A stretch of DNA of 64,000 nucleotides from Schistosoma haematobium (taxonomy: Eukaryota > Platyhelminthes > Trematoda > Strigeidida > Schistosomatidae): the NCBI RefSeq assembly GCF_000699445.3, contig NC_067196.1, positions 5,680,616 to 5,744,615 on the forward strand, read 5' to 3'. The notes below the pieces were generated by a model. It was not told the DNA's origin. It ran no database searches and saw only the letters and a list, made by a program, of their open reading frames with translations. Made by a program: the position numbers and the translations under genes. This document shows positions 53,001 through 57,351 of the stretch, in pieces; the stretch's first letter is position 1; each line of letters begins with the position of its first letter.

Positions 53001-56000
53001 CACACCCTGAGCCTTTGACCTAAAGGTCTGATCCACAAGCCAGTGGAGCAATGTAAGGAGATGCGGTCCCATGGTAGCCGGTGACCAACAATTGGTTCAT
53101 ACGCCATTTGTTCCTCCAGGATACTGGAACCCATGTGCACCATTGCTTTGGAATCGGGGTTTTCCAACCCCTCCCCTCCTAAGTGGACTCTCCGTTTACA
53201 CTAACCCGGTCAAAGCGCCATACGTTCGCCCTTCGTCCTCTCAATTTCGTAAACAACACCCCCGCCACGAGAAGGCAGTGAGTAGGACTTCCCTGGCAGT
53301 GGTTGTCCAATTTAACTAAGATATTATTAGTATTAAGCGGTGAAACATTAGTAAAATAATTTTGTTTTGTTTATTTACTCATTGGAAAATATCATTTACC
53401 TGGTACACAAATTTTTTTTAAAACTATAAAATATAAACGTTATTTGGACATTTATATGTTGTATAAATAAAACTCATCAAGTATCAATCTTTTCCACACT
53501 ATCAGTTACATTATACACTCAGAATCAACTTTCTATAGATTTCCTATGGATATAAACTACTTTAGGTCTCCATCATTCTTACGATTATATGTCCATTATT
53601 AAAATTCATAGAAAATTAAAGTGTCATTGGATATAATATTTCCTATTGAATCTTTTATAATATTTTGTTTGCTTCACTTGATTTCAGTTGTAACCTTTCT
53701 CAATCATATTGTTAAACTGAGCCCATTATTGTTCAGCTTGCTTAATTTTTTATTAGCAAAAAGAACATTTCCTTGAGTTTAACCACCAGTACTAATAATA
53801 AAAGTAATACGATTTTGGTGCAATGTGAAATACATGAATATTTATTTAACATTTCGAAGTTTTCTTAAGAACCATTGACTATGCACTCCAGTTTCATCAG
53901 TGGGTTATATTCAAATGTACTCTAATGGTTGAAAATTTCCATCATAACGAATTCAAAAATTCCTTTCTTCGGTTGATTCCATCTGAATTTTCATAACATA
54001 ATGGAGTTACTGAGTAATTTTTTTTTACATCGCAACTACCATTATGTGTATATTCCTAAGATGTTAACTGTTAAATCCCGATGAGAATAATGAATGATAA
54101 CTGTTGAGATCTCTTTATGGACTAATATTATACTTATATTTTTATTGTGTAATTTTTAAGTAACTAAACTATTCATATTCGTGTTCCTCTTATCATAAGC
54201 TTTATTTTGACCTGTGAACTATTATTATACGATTTACCATTCTTGATTTATGTACAGTCTATCAATTACTATCTCCCACATTCACAACCACTTTTGGCTA
54301 AATCTTGTACAAATGTTGTTTTGTATTCTATGGTAGGATGTGGTCTGTCTGGTTAATATATAAACTCAGTGTGTTTGAAATGCACGATTTTATGTCGCAG
54401 AGGTTGAGATTGGTGTTCTGAACTTAACAGGCAGGGCTAGGCAGGTAAAAGGACCGATAAGGACTCTAAACTGCTCGTACGGGTTTTATGTTTCATTGGT
54501 CCGATCGATAATTCACTGTTCTCTAATTGACAGTATCATTACGTTATACATTAATAGGACACATAGGTCACAAGTTATAACATTAACCAGATTATAATAC
54601 TTAAACACAGACTATGGTTACATATTTACGTAATTATTACTTTTCTATTCAATTTGTATTATATTCCAGGGTATTTTACTACTTATCAGCTCTTCAATTA
54701 TAGCAATTCTCTTAATATTATTTGTTGCTATGAAACGAATTCATCGTGTTTATTTAAAATCGGATCAGTTTGAATCAAAAATTCAAAATTTTAAAATAAC
54801 ATCATTTGATCATATTAATTCATTAAAACAAAACTATTTGATAAAACAACAAATGAATAAATTACAAGATGGAAAACAGTTAGAAACTAGTGCTGAAAAA
54901 TTAAGAAATTCAAAATTGAATGATTATAATTCTCAAACGATAATAAATCATCATCAACAGCAACAACAACAACAATATGAAAATGAACAGAAAGTTCAAC
55001 CGATACGAATTACCCCAAATCCATTTATGAATCAATCTAATATGAAAGAATATGAAGCCAAAACTATTTTATTGGATGAAAAAGTATTTTAAAATGTTAT
55101 TTATCAATTATTGATTTTATAAAATTGTTTTTATGATTAAAACATATCATCATTCTTCTAAACATGATAGAACATAGTCAATAGTTGGTTAATTACCTAC
55201 TTACTTACTTACGCCTGTTATTCCCGATTGAGCATAGGCCGTTGACAAGTAATAACCAACACACTCTGCCTTGAGCCTCCCTTTCGAATTCTATCCAACT
55301 ATTGTTTATTCTTCTCATGTTTGTCGCCATTTCCCGGCGTAATGTGTTCTTTGATCTTCCTCTTTTCCTTTGGCCTTGAGGATTCCATGTGAGGGCTTGT
55401 CTTGTGACACAGTTGGGTGCTTTCCTCAATATGTGTCCTATCCACTTCCAGTGCTTCTTCCTGATTTCTTTCTCCGCTGGGATCTGGTTTGTTCTTTCCT
55501 ATAGTAGGTTGTTGCTGATAATGCCTGGCCAACGGATCCGAAGTATTTTGCTTACATTGGTTGGTTACCAAATAACAACTATTAAGACCATAGTCTTGAT
55601 TGAATTGATTTAGTCCAAATGAATTAGATTCTCGGGAACTACGTCTAGATTTTAGGTGGTCAGAGATATCTATCAAGATACCCTGAACCTAAGTTTTGTG
55701 CTAGGTGTGAACTGTTAAATTCATTTGATATTGTTTGTTTGAATCTTCCCATTGATGTTTAGAACTGCAATTGATTAGTCTCTTGTTGGCATATGTGCAT
55801 CCTATGACGACTGCCTCGACATTGCCTTAAATCACAAGCTTTATAAGAAAAGATGAGTGGTGGGTAGCAGTGGAATCCAGGACGTGCGTTTCGTCCTATT
55901 TGGGACTCGTCGTCTAAATATACCTGCATCTCAGAGGTGATGTTCACTCTAGGACTCGAATCCAACTCAATTAAAGACTTCTACTTCCTTTTGTTAGTTA

Positions 56001-57351
56001 TTATATGTATAAATAATTAACTAAATAACTTGGAACTTTCAAACAAAAGGTAAGGGGTTTAATTCTTGAATATTCGACTTCAAGATTAAAGTAGTTTTTA
56101 CGAATCCTAATGGTTTAATGTAAATAAGTTTTCCATTTAGTTTGATTCAATTAATCATGTTGAAAATACTGTGGAAAGTTTTAATGGCATCAAACTTGCT
56201 GTTGAAATTGCCACAGCTTAATTCTAATAATATAAAGCTATTCACATAATATATAATAAGGAGTTGAAGTTAAGAATTAACACCGTTGAATGCCGGCTAG
56301 CTCAGTGGTCTAGAGGTTAAGCGTTCGCGCGCGAGGCCGTTATGTTCTGGGTTCGAGTCTCTCGAGGCGGGATCGTGGATGCGCACTGCTGAGGAGTTCA
56401 ATACTAGGACGAAACGGCCATCCAGTGCTTCCAGGTTTTCCATAGTGGTCTAACTTCAATTGAGTTATGAATTCAACTATTAAATTATATTATCCATAAT
56501 CTTATATAAAAGTACGGAGTGATATTCAGTAAATTCAGTGACTGAATTCTTTTCATTTGAATCATTGATGGTAATATGTACTCAGTAGTATGTAAACATC
56601 TTGGTTTTACACTAAAATTAAATGAGTTTTCAAACTGTATATTTCATTAGAACAATACACATAAATAAACAATGTTGTTTTCAATTAAATCTTCATGAAG
56701 ATTTACTCTAATATACGGTAATATTTATACAAACTTCATAAATATTATTAAATCCACAAAGTCAATTTATGAGTCAATGATAACAACGTAATAGATTATG
56801 TAACTCAACATAATGTCAGATGTACTCAGTGATTAGAATAATAAAAGACTGAATAAATATCTCGAAATAGGAAGTAGGTGAAAACTTTGAAAAGATCGAC
56901 ATTCGATTAATCGTCATCAAGAATTATTATCTGGCCAAGAGAGATATGTGGTGGTGTGTGTGTGTGTGGGGGGGGAGGGTTCAAATTTTTATAATTGCCT
57001 ATAACCCCGTAACCGTAAATTACTCAGAATCACTTTAATTTTATTTATCAGCTAGTGCCTGTAGTGGTTTAATATTTTACACTACGTCATATAACAGTAA
57101 TATTTAACTAACATATTCTATTCTGTATTATACTCTTCAATATTTCTTGATAGCGTTATGATGCCTCTTTGAATATGTCATCATCAATATATAACAATAA
57201 TAATAATCGTAAAAGTGGATCACCAATTGTATGTAATCCAACAATTCAATTGTATGAAAATCCATTAAGATCTGATGAAGAAGATGATGATGATTTTCAA
57301 TGTTCATGCAGTGAAAATGATACTGATGATCATATAACTTTAAATAATTAA
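16524..57351 (+). CDS. CLSTN: Calsyntenin (3' part of gene, eleven exons, 5' end outside window)
   Basis: Calsyntenins are type I membrane proteins of the cadherin superfamily, found at synapses and in vesicles moved by kinesin. Exons read as join(16524-16676, 21233-21598, 23613-23960, 25741-25991, 30897-31064, 32147-32448, 34292-34800, 38865-39214, 47262-47432, 54670-55083, 57154-57351). Every border is AG/GT and the phases (1,1,1,0,0,2,1,0,0,0) join without a stop, giving about 1,075 residues. Family signatures seen: [10 protein letters not shown] (cadherin end), ENILCSSDE and [14 protein letters not shown] and [10 protein letters not shown] (LamG), SVGACWHG and [15 protein letters not shown], a membrane helix followed by RIHRVY, and an acidic tail with an [10 protein letters not shown] motif. 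Human calsyntenins are about 950-980 residues in full, so this protein is longer, mostly from low-complexity inserts. Signal peptide and first cadherin repeat lie upstream. Exon borders are by eye; no transcript was available. Confidence 0.93.
16871..17137 (-). mobile_element. MITE-like element, inverted truncated copy
   Basis: Inverted relative to 11438-11718. It keeps the tcgtccataaattatagtct terminus at its right end and the internal tgagagtgtccac and ggttagggttgggaatta blocks. The opposite terminus is lost. Confidence 0.6.
17297..17856 (+). repeat. Unclassified 0.56-kb repeat, copy 1 (intron A-B)
   Basis: Recurs inverted at 26033-26593 in intron D-E, with only scattered differences by eye. 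No ORF or tRNA-like box. The two copies flank exons B, C and D. Confidence 0.85.
17857..19165. other. Intron A-B tract with simple repeats
   Basis: Holds a (TTA/GTATTA)n run at 18227-18271 and a (TC)n run at 18383-18422. A minus-strand 60-codon open frame at 18692-18874 has no family signature. Nothing else recognised. Confidence 0.6.
18383..18422. repeat. (TC)n microsatellite
   Basis: A 40-base TC run. Confidence 0.97.
19166..19285 (-). repeat. SINE-H1 (Smα-type) degenerate copy
   Basis: Hammerhead-like ttgtcctacataggacttgtcagctgag on the minus strand, then a reversed B-box (tgggactcaaaccc). Core CUGACAA; probably inactive. Confidence 0.6.
19601..19825 (+). repeat. SINE-H2 copy with intact hammerhead
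   Basis: Leader gattggttgaagttagac, tRNA-like head with B-box gggttcgaata, hammerhead at 19716-19761, and tail cttcagttgactcataaattc. Confidence 0.85.
19716..19761 (+). ncRNA. Hammerhead ribozyme motif (CUGAAGA core)
   Basis: Stem I gcattg, core ctgaaga, stem II gtc...gac, gaaa, stem III cggccg (self-complementary), GUC (19753-19755), stem I cagtgc. All core positions fit CUGANGA/GAAA/NUH. It is sense-oriented in calsyntenin intron A-B. Confidence 0.78.
20009..20375 (-). repeat. SINE-H2 copy, minus
   Basis: Nearly full length: tail, hammerhead region, reversed tRNA-like head, leader with tgattgaactccactggtaac. The ribozyme core reads GUGAGGA (first base changed). Overlapping open frames on both strands are artefacts of the repeat. 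Confidence 0.85.
20621..20633. repeat. Target-site duplication, left
   Basis: gatacactgttta, repeated at 21135-21147. Confidence 0.85.
20634..21134 (-). mobile_element. RTE-like LINE family 2, 3' end with internal deletion
   Basis: Minus strand, flanked by a 13-bp duplication. It ends in a (GTAA)n tail at the left. It codes for [15 protein letters not shown] and [20 protein letters not shown] of the RT domain start, then jumps to [18 protein letters not shown] and the C-terminal [14 protein letters not shown]. The RT core (motifs A to C) is missing. It sits 85 bp upstream of the exon B acceptor. Confidence 0.85.
20639..21130 (-). pseudogene. LINE family 2 reverse transcriptase remnant
   Basis: Two minus-strand frames (about 20892-21130 and 20639-20974) cover the N-terminal RT segment and the C-terminal segment. 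The join lies in the [11 protein letters not shown] and TDTDTISN stretch, where about the whole catalytic RT core seen in the copy near 42 kb is absent and the frame changes. Confidence 0.8.
21135..21147. repeat. Target-site duplication, right
   Basis: gatacactgttta, matching 20621-20633. Confidence 0.85.
21233..21598 (+). CDS. CLSTN: Calsyntenin exon B: linker before LamG domain
   Basis: The acceptor is a T-rich tract ending ttttttag and the donor gtaagt. It translates as [20 protein letters not shown], then FLICPQ, and continues to [14 protein letters not shown]; this aligns with the calsyntenin stretch between cadherin 2 and the LamG domain (R/K-IEY, a conserved Cys pair). An Asn/Asp/Ser-rich insert with two N-glycosylation sequons (NFT, NDS) and a serine run near the end are expansions relative to vertebrates. 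Phase 1 at both ends. A deleted LINE copy ends only 85 bp upstream. Confidence 0.9.
21599..23612. other. Intron B-C
   Basis: 2.0 kb of AT-rich sequence. Open frames at 21631-21846 and 23401-23586 (minus) show no family signature. Nothing recognised. Confidence 0.6.
23613..23960 (+). CDS. CLSTN: Calsyntenin exon C: start of LamG/LNS domain
   Basis: Acceptor tttttttcag, donor gtaagt. The N-terminal half is a Gln/Asn-rich linker. The C-terminal half, [13 protein letters not shown]...[14 protein letters not shown]...[10 protein letters not shown], matches the first LamG strands of calsyntenins (FNGT, ISVWMRHG, ETILCSSD pattern). Phase 1 at both ends: the split Asp-Ser region joins exon B and the last G joins AA of exon D to make Glu. 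Confidence 0.92.
23994..24440 (-). repeat. SINE-H2 copy, minus, with inverted tail piece
   Basis: A minus copy from tail to leader (23994-24330), then a plus-oriented tail fragment (24355-24440, ccatggaaaacctagtggc). The hammerhead core is interrupted (ctcctcctaggcagtg). Confidence 0.8.
24671..24695. repeat. (GAT)n microsatellite
   Basis: Eight GAT units. Confidence 0.95.
24700..25740. other. Rest of intron C-D
   Basis: No repeat family recognised apart from a short AT-rich imperfect palindrome near 25690-25735. Open frames at 24745-24990 (minus) and 24961-25158 (plus) lack any signature. Confidence 0.5.
25741..25991 (+). CDS. CLSTN: Calsyntenin exon D: LamG core
   Basis: The acceptor after gttgaag is chosen because it restores the frame and keeps exact spacing between CSSD and NRHHF seen in vertebrate calsyntenins. 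The translation has [20 protein letters not shown] and [12 protein letters not shown], both diagnostic for calsyntenin LamG. The donor is gtcagt and the exon ends in phase 0 after SDIE. A stop lies about 50 bp into the intron in the same frame. A 560-bp dispersed repeat begins about 41 bp past the donor. Confidence 0.92.
26033..26593 (-). repeat. Unclassified 0.56-kb repeat, copy 2 (intron D-E)
   Basis: Inverted partner of 17297-17856. It starts 41 bp after the exon D donor. See the finding on possible exon circularisation. Confidence 0.85.
26594..27339. other. Intron D-E tract
   Basis: Nothing recognised. The 68-codon plus frame at 26756-26962 is unexplained and lacks splice-site or family support. 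Confidence 0.4.
27340..27850 (-). repeat. LTR-like repeat family L, minus copy
   Basis: Read on the minus strand: attatttatggactgttatt, atcataagctttcatttgac, tatgcgatttaccac, then cttgtatattaactatg and gttccgaactcaac. The same order of blocks occurs at 54090-54520 (plus), in part at 50090-50390 (minus), and weakly at 1815-1990. A TATA-like box inside suggests a solo LTR, but ends and target duplication are not clear. Confidence 0.5.
28840..29215 (-). pseudogene. Degenerate RTE-like RT C-terminal fragment
   Basis: The minus strand gives LYGCETxFIEEEK, DHRCIR and [14 protein letters not shown], which parallel YGSETWPLRVEDT, DHRCLR and NLHRLRWLGHVLR of the LINE at 14.5 kb. Many frame breaks and stops. 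Confidence 0.55.
29895..30794 (+). mobile_element. RTE-like LINE 3' end, interrupted
   Basis: 29895-30052 codes for a diverged [15 protein letters not shown]...[18 protein letters not shown] with a stop. The same reading resumes near 30478 (tggggtctgcgcgactgtcg) and continues into the 3' tail tggtcctacgttgtagttgactga, as in 14526-16378. About 425 bp of unrelated DNA lies between. Confidence 0.8.
30053..30477 (-). mobile_element. Retroposon insertion with (TAA)n tail inside the LINE
   Basis: Begins with a (TTA)n run at 30057-30093, i.e. a (TAA)n tail on the minus strand preceded by aataaagc. The minus-strand open frame 30112-30378 (88 codons, [13 protein letters not shown]...RPRRKKRK) looks like the C-terminal end of another non-LTR element; I cannot name it. 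Confidence 0.6.
30795..30828. repeat. (AT)n microsatellite
   Basis: A 34-base AT run directly after the LINE tail and about 70 bp before the exon E acceptor. Confidence 0.97.
30897..31064 (+). CDS. CLSTN: Calsyntenin exon E: LamG continuation
   Basis: Acceptor gtttatttag, donor gtaagt, phase 0 at both ends. It encodes [18 protein letters not shown] and then [19 protein letters not shown]. The pattern L-Y-x-DG followed later by VGACW is the calsyntenin LamG signature. The following in-frame sequence (SLFFVIII...) is intron, not a membrane segment. Confidence 0.93.
31065..32146. other. Intron E-F
   Basis: 1.1 kb; only a (TTA)n tract (32032-32088) just before exon F is recognisable. Confidence 0.6.
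32032..32088. repeat. (TTA)n microsatellite
   Basis: A 57-base TTA run, 59 bp before exon F. Confidence 0.97.
32147..32448 (+). CDS. CLSTN: Calsyntenin exon F: end of LamG and following domain
   Basis: The acceptor is aaacaag and the donor gtaagt. It opens with [20 protein letters not shown] followed by CLTNCEPRL, matching the family pattern G-x-LAGLT...C-x3-C. It then has [20 protein letters not shown], which aligns with the vertebrate segment on helix and strand before the second extracellular domain. No start codon lies in it, so a Met-based ORF search would miss it. It ends with two bases (GC) of a codon. Confidence 0.88.
32636..32830 (-). repeat. SINE-H2 degenerate copy, minus
   Basis: Has ccaaagttagagaaccatcg, gcactggacagagatttcgtcc and gggactcctcag blocks in family order. 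Confidence 0.7.
32925..33110 (+). repeat. SINE-H2 degenerate copy, plus
   Basis: The tRNA-like head ggtagctcagtggtttagaag, the B-box gggttcggttccc, a broken hammerhead and the tail. Confidence 0.75.
33150..33520 (+). repeat. Unclassified diverged repeat, copy 1
   Basis: Shares ordered blocks (cctttaccttgtcgtta, tgtccatgatttttgttatt, cagccagatgtgtatccgta, cacgtggattaatgtgag, ctatagggtttgacaagtag) with 51440-51810 in the same orientation. Function and family unknown. Confidence 0.65.
33521..34291. other. End of intron F-G
   Basis: Nothing recognised up to the polypyrimidine-rich acceptor region of exon G. Confidence 0.5.
34292..34800 (+). CDS. CLSTN: Calsyntenin exon G: ectodomain with large polar insert
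   Basis: Two nearer AGs (34243-34247) do not keep the frame. The acceptor after ttcatag at 34291 supplies the one base needed, giving ...[21 protein letters not shown]. This matches the family segment with a single Cys followed by a Val/Ile-rich strand. A His/Gln/Glu-rich insert of about 100 residues follows ([21 protein letters not shown]), absent from vertebrate calsyntenins, before [12 protein letters not shown] resumes the family pattern. Donor gtaaga, phase 1. The upstream in-frame hydrophobic stretch is assigned to intron. Confidence 0.82.
34801..35404. other. Start of intron G-H
   Basis: Contains a 98-codon plus open frame (35052-35348) with no recognisable signature. I treat it as non-coding. 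Confidence 0.45.
35405..35560 (+). repeat. SINE-H2 copy with deleted hammerhead
   Basis: Leader and tRNA-like head are kept to ggcgtccacgtga. The head then jumps to cattccagtgcttccagg, so the B-box and ribozyme are deleted. Confidence 0.7.
36127..36236. repeat. SINE-H2 tail palindrome
   Basis: gagatcatgaaccaattgat faces atcaatcggttcatgatctt with a short spacer holding a GAAAC...ctagtgc remnant. It would form a long hairpin. Confidence 0.65.
36845..37320 (+). mobile_element. Retroposon-like repeat with (TAAA)n tail, plus
   Basis: A 470-bp GC-richer element (starting tgccaccaaatgccctggta) ending in aaataaataaataa. An inverted copy is at 52862-53322. Three overlapping short plus frames inside are repeat shadows. 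The start vaguely resembles a tRNA (ggtatggccgagagtgg), but no B-box was found. Confidence 0.7.
37321..38289. other. Intron G-H tract
   Basis: Only the (TA)n run at 38021-38089 is recognisable. Confidence 0.5.
38021..38089. repeat. (TA)n microsatellite
   Basis: A 69-base TA run; it creates a false poly-Tyr/Ile reading frame. Confidence 0.98.
38290..38600 (-). repeat. SINE-H2 copy, minus, with hammerhead
   Basis: Nearly complete: tail tcaattgaagctagcac, hammerhead 38347-38392, reversed tRNA-like head, leader. Adjoins a plus-oriented partial copy. Confidence 0.85.
38347..38392 (-). ncRNA. Hammerhead ribozyme motif (CUGAGGA core), minus
   Basis: On the minus strand: stem I atattg, ctgagga, stem II gttcc...gagac, gaaa, cggccg, triplet GUU, stem I cagtgt. 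Stem I closes with G-U pairs. GUU is a weaker but allowed cleavage triplet. Confidence 0.65.
38608..38740 (+). repeat. SINE-H2 partial copy, plus (hammerhead and tail)
   Basis: Begins inside the hammerhead stem and continues to the tail gactcatgaattgaac; head-to-head with 38290-38600. Confidence 0.8.
38614..38659 (+). ncRNA. Hammerhead ribozyme motif (CUGAGGA core)
   Basis: Stem I gcactg, ctgagga, stem II gtgcc...aggac, gaaa, cagccg, GUC, ccgtgc. Stem I has one mismatch. Sense-oriented, 205 bp upstream of exon H. Confidence 0.7.
38865..39214 (+). CDS. CLSTN: Calsyntenin exon H: membrane-proximal ectodomain
   Basis: Acceptor atatttag, donor gtaaga. It encodes [17 protein letters not shown], then [20 protein letters not shown] and [15 protein letters not shown]. 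These match the calsyntenin pattern of D-x-C, a G-x-x-x-x-G turn, a helix leading to L/W, and RKFKLxC. Phase 1 start, phase 0 end after QSE. A head-to-head pair of SINE-H2 copies with two hammerhead motifs lies about 200 bp upstream. Confidence 0.9.
39340..39652 (+). repeat. SINE-H2 copy, plus
   Basis: Leader, tRNA-like head (cagtggtctagaggttaagc), damaged B-box. The hammerhead core CUGAGGA at 39533-39539 with GAAA is kept, but stem I is weak and the triplet is AUC. Confidence 0.8.
40268..40665 (-). repeat. SINE-H2 copy, minus
   Basis: Tail, hammerhead region, reversed head, and leader with tgaccagtgg... in inverted arrangement at its end. The core on the minus strand is CUAGGGA (broken); other parts of the ribozyme are kept. 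Confidence 0.8.
40666..41606. other. Intron H-I tract
   Basis: Nothing recognised. Confidence 0.5.
41618..42540 (-). mobile_element. RTE-like LINE family 2, 5'-truncated
   Basis: Minus strand. It starts within the RT domain ([15 protein letters not shown]), keeps [11 protein letters not shown] (FADD at 42387-42398), then [39 protein letters not shown] and a C-terminal [19 protein letters not shown]. It ends with ggagtaacaggcgtaagtaa. Plus-strand open frames at 41607 and 41914 are antisense shadows. Confidence 0.85.
41621..42540 (-). pseudogene. LINE family 2 reverse transcriptase, broken
   Basis: The frame is interrupted by stops (for example after GKYEIQ and in REQM*MKTT) and by a frame change between about 41856 and 41947. 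The catalytic FADD is intact, but the N-terminal half, including the first catalytic Asp, is missing. C-terminal end ...[10 protein letters not shown]. Confidence 0.8.
43200..43380 (+). repeat. Non-autonomous repeat sharing the LINE family 2 3' end
   Basis: The body ttctacgggatggggttgct...gtcggctgcctatgcacc ends in gaagtaataggcataagtaa, which resembles the 3' terminus of LINE family 2 (taacaggcgtaagtaa). A second, shorter copy lies at 48160-48295. Confidence 0.6.
43381..44536. other. Intron H-I tract
   Basis: Only a short (TAC)n run (44040-44059) is visible. Confidence 0.5.
44537..44715 (-). repeat. SINE-H1 (Smα-type) copy, minus
   Basis: The minus strand has a tRNA-like head, B-box gggttcgagcccc, and hammerhead with core CUGAUGU and cgcacgtcctggatcc. 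It is missing one strand of stem I, so probably inactive. Confidence 0.75.
45170..45665 (-). pseudogene. Degenerate RTE-like RT C-terminal fragment
   Basis: The minus strand reads [49 protein letters not shown] and [13 protein letters not shown], colinear with the C-terminal 200 residues of the LINE ORF at 14.5 kb. Several stops. Confidence 0.7.
45666..46631. other. Intron H-I tract
   Basis: Nothing recognised. Confidence 0.5.
46632..47135. repeat. Two degenerate SINE-H2 copies, minus then plus
   Basis: A minus copy at about 46632-46925 (gaacagctgtttcgtcc, leader actcagttgaactccaatgg) and a plus copy at about 46945-47135 with core CUGAGGA and GAAAC, but no GUC triplet (cacccag). Confidence 0.65.
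47262..47432 (+). CDS. CLSTN: Calsyntenin exon I: juxtamembrane stalk
   Basis: Acceptor cgcttacag, donor gtatgt, phase 0 at both ends. It reads [20 protein letters not shown] and ends KTSTWSK. QSE|FNIYHE across the exon H/I border mirrors the vertebrate NEFKVEVNVIH strand, and the rest is a polar stalk before the membrane helix. It is isolated by an 8.0-kb intron upstream and a 7.2-kb intron downstream. Confidence 0.85.
47433..48159. other. Start of intron I-J
   Basis: An 85-codon plus frame at 47794-48051 shows no family signature. Nothing recognised. Confidence 0.45.
48160..48295 (+). repeat. Second copy of the repeat seen at 43200
   Basis: ttctataggatggggttgctg...ccctggcttgggatcggcagta...cgacaggcataa matches 43200-43380, with loss of the middle. 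Confidence 0.6.
48829..49055 (-). repeat. SINE-H2 copy, minus
   Basis: Tail, hammerhead with core UUGAGGA and triplet GUU, reversed head. One core base is off consensus. Confidence 0.82.
49056..50089. other. Intron I-J tract
   Basis: Nothing recognised. Confidence 0.5.
50090..50390 (-). repeat. LTR-like repeat family L, partial minus copy
   Basis: On the minus strand: gtggtctgcttgattaatat with ataaacagagtatgtttgaa, then tgggctagacagggaagc and ggttcgatcaataattcgc, colinear with 54330-54515. Confidence 0.5.
50391..51439. other. Intron I-J tract
   Basis: Plus frames at 50898-51131 and 51088-51276 have no recognisable signature. Confidence 0.45.
51440..51810 (+). repeat. Unclassified diverged repeat, copy 2
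   Basis: Same orientation as 33150-33520, with the ordered blocks cttcactttgtcgttac, cccagtcggatgtgtgtcca, tccacgtggattagaatgg and actatagggtttgataagta. Confidence 0.65.
52005..52530. repeat. Two degenerate SINE-H2 copies, minus then plus
   Basis: A minus copy near 52005-52260 (agtatgggactcctcaatag) and a plus copy near 52350-52530 (ggagtcccatatcaacacga). Neither ribozyme core is intact. Confidence 0.6.
52862..53322 (-). mobile_element. Retroposon-like repeat with (TAAA)n tail, minus
   Basis: Inverted copy of 36845-37320. The tail appears as tttatttatttattt at the left. The body includes gcccaaaccgaagcaggtgc and ggtcccatggtagccggtga. Open frames on both strands here are repeat shadows. Confidence 0.7.
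53323..54089. other. Intron I-J tract
   Basis: Nothing recognised. Confidence 0.5.
54090..54520 (+). repeat. LTR-like repeat family L, plus copy
   Basis: tgttgagatctctttatgga, atcataagctttattttgac, ttaatatataaactcag, gggctaggcaggtaaaa and gatcgataattcac in order. Best-preserved plus copy of the family also seen at 27340 and 50090. It ends 150 bp before exon J. Confidence 0.5.
54670..55083 (+). CDS. CLSTN: Calsyntenin exon J: transmembrane helix and cytoplasmic start
   Basis: Acceptor attccag. It starts with the membrane helix [20 protein letters not shown] followed by the basic stop-transfer MKRIHRVY, comparable to the vertebrate FRIRAAHRR. The cytoplasmic part is Gln/Lys-rich with a poly-Gln run and an ITPNPFMN motif that recalls the family TVNPME. 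I end it at GAAAAA|gtattt, a weak donor in phase 0 that fits exon K. If not spliced, translation ends three codons later at 55090-55092. Confidence 0.85.
55192..55559 (-). mobile_element. RTE-like LINE family 2, short 3' end
   Basis: The minus strand codes for [20 protein letters not shown], then [20 protein letters not shown] and a C-terminal CSIGNNRRK. The 3' tail is (GTAA)n. A possible 8-bp duplication gttggtta lies at 55184-55191 and 55560-55567. Frame breaks make it a pseudogene. Confidence 0.75.
55735..55970 (-). repeat. SINE-H1 (Smα-type) copy, minus
   Basis: On the minus strand: B-box-like ggattcgagtcc, hammerhead gtcccaaataggacgaaacg with cacgtcctggattccactgc, and the family tail (aaagcttgtgatttaaggc-like). 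The first core bases are changed (ACGACGA), so activity is doubtful. Confidence 0.78.
56262..56475 (+). repeat. SINE-H2 copy, well preserved, plus
   Basis: The tRNA-like head ctagctcagtggtctagagg with A-box and B-box (gggttcgagtctc), the hammerhead at 56383-56428, and the tail cttcaattgag. One of the best copies for defining the family. Confidence 0.88.
56383..56428 (+). ncRNA. Hammerhead ribozyme motif (CUGAGGA core)
   Basis: Stem I gcactg, ctgagga, stem II gttc...ggac, gaaa, cggcca, triplet AUC, stem I cagtgc (fully paired). Stem III is shortened by C-A at its base. Sense-oriented in intron J-K. Confidence 0.72.
56635..56870 (+). repeat. Unclassified dispersed repeat
   Basis: Resembles 8750-8990 (aacaatgttgttttcaatta, gagtcaatgataacaacg, gaataaatatctcg). 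Confidence 0.45.
57154..57351 (+). CDS. CLSTN: Calsyntenin exon K: acidic cytoplasmic terminus
   Basis: The acceptor is ttcttgatag and the frame matches exon J in phase 0. It reads [15 protein letters not shown], an Asn run, then [20 protein letters not shown] and a further acidic stretch, ending in TAA. The order NP-x4-YE followed by an acidic run matches the vertebrate NPMETYEDQ...EEEE tail. The tryptophan-acidic kinesin light chain motif of vertebrate calsyntenins is not evident; its place is taken by RYDAS. An A- and T-rich 3' UTR follows. Confidence 0.85.
   Translation, partial: RYDASLNMSSSIYNNNNNRKSGSPIVCNPTIQLYENPLRSDEEDDDDFQCSCSENDTDDHITLNN

Noticed and set aside
56280..56360. tRNA gene-like sequences (A and B boxes) in many places
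   Set aside because: Each sits in a SINE copy followed by a hammerhead and family tail; no acceptor stem closes, so they are tRNA-derived repeats and not tRNA genes.
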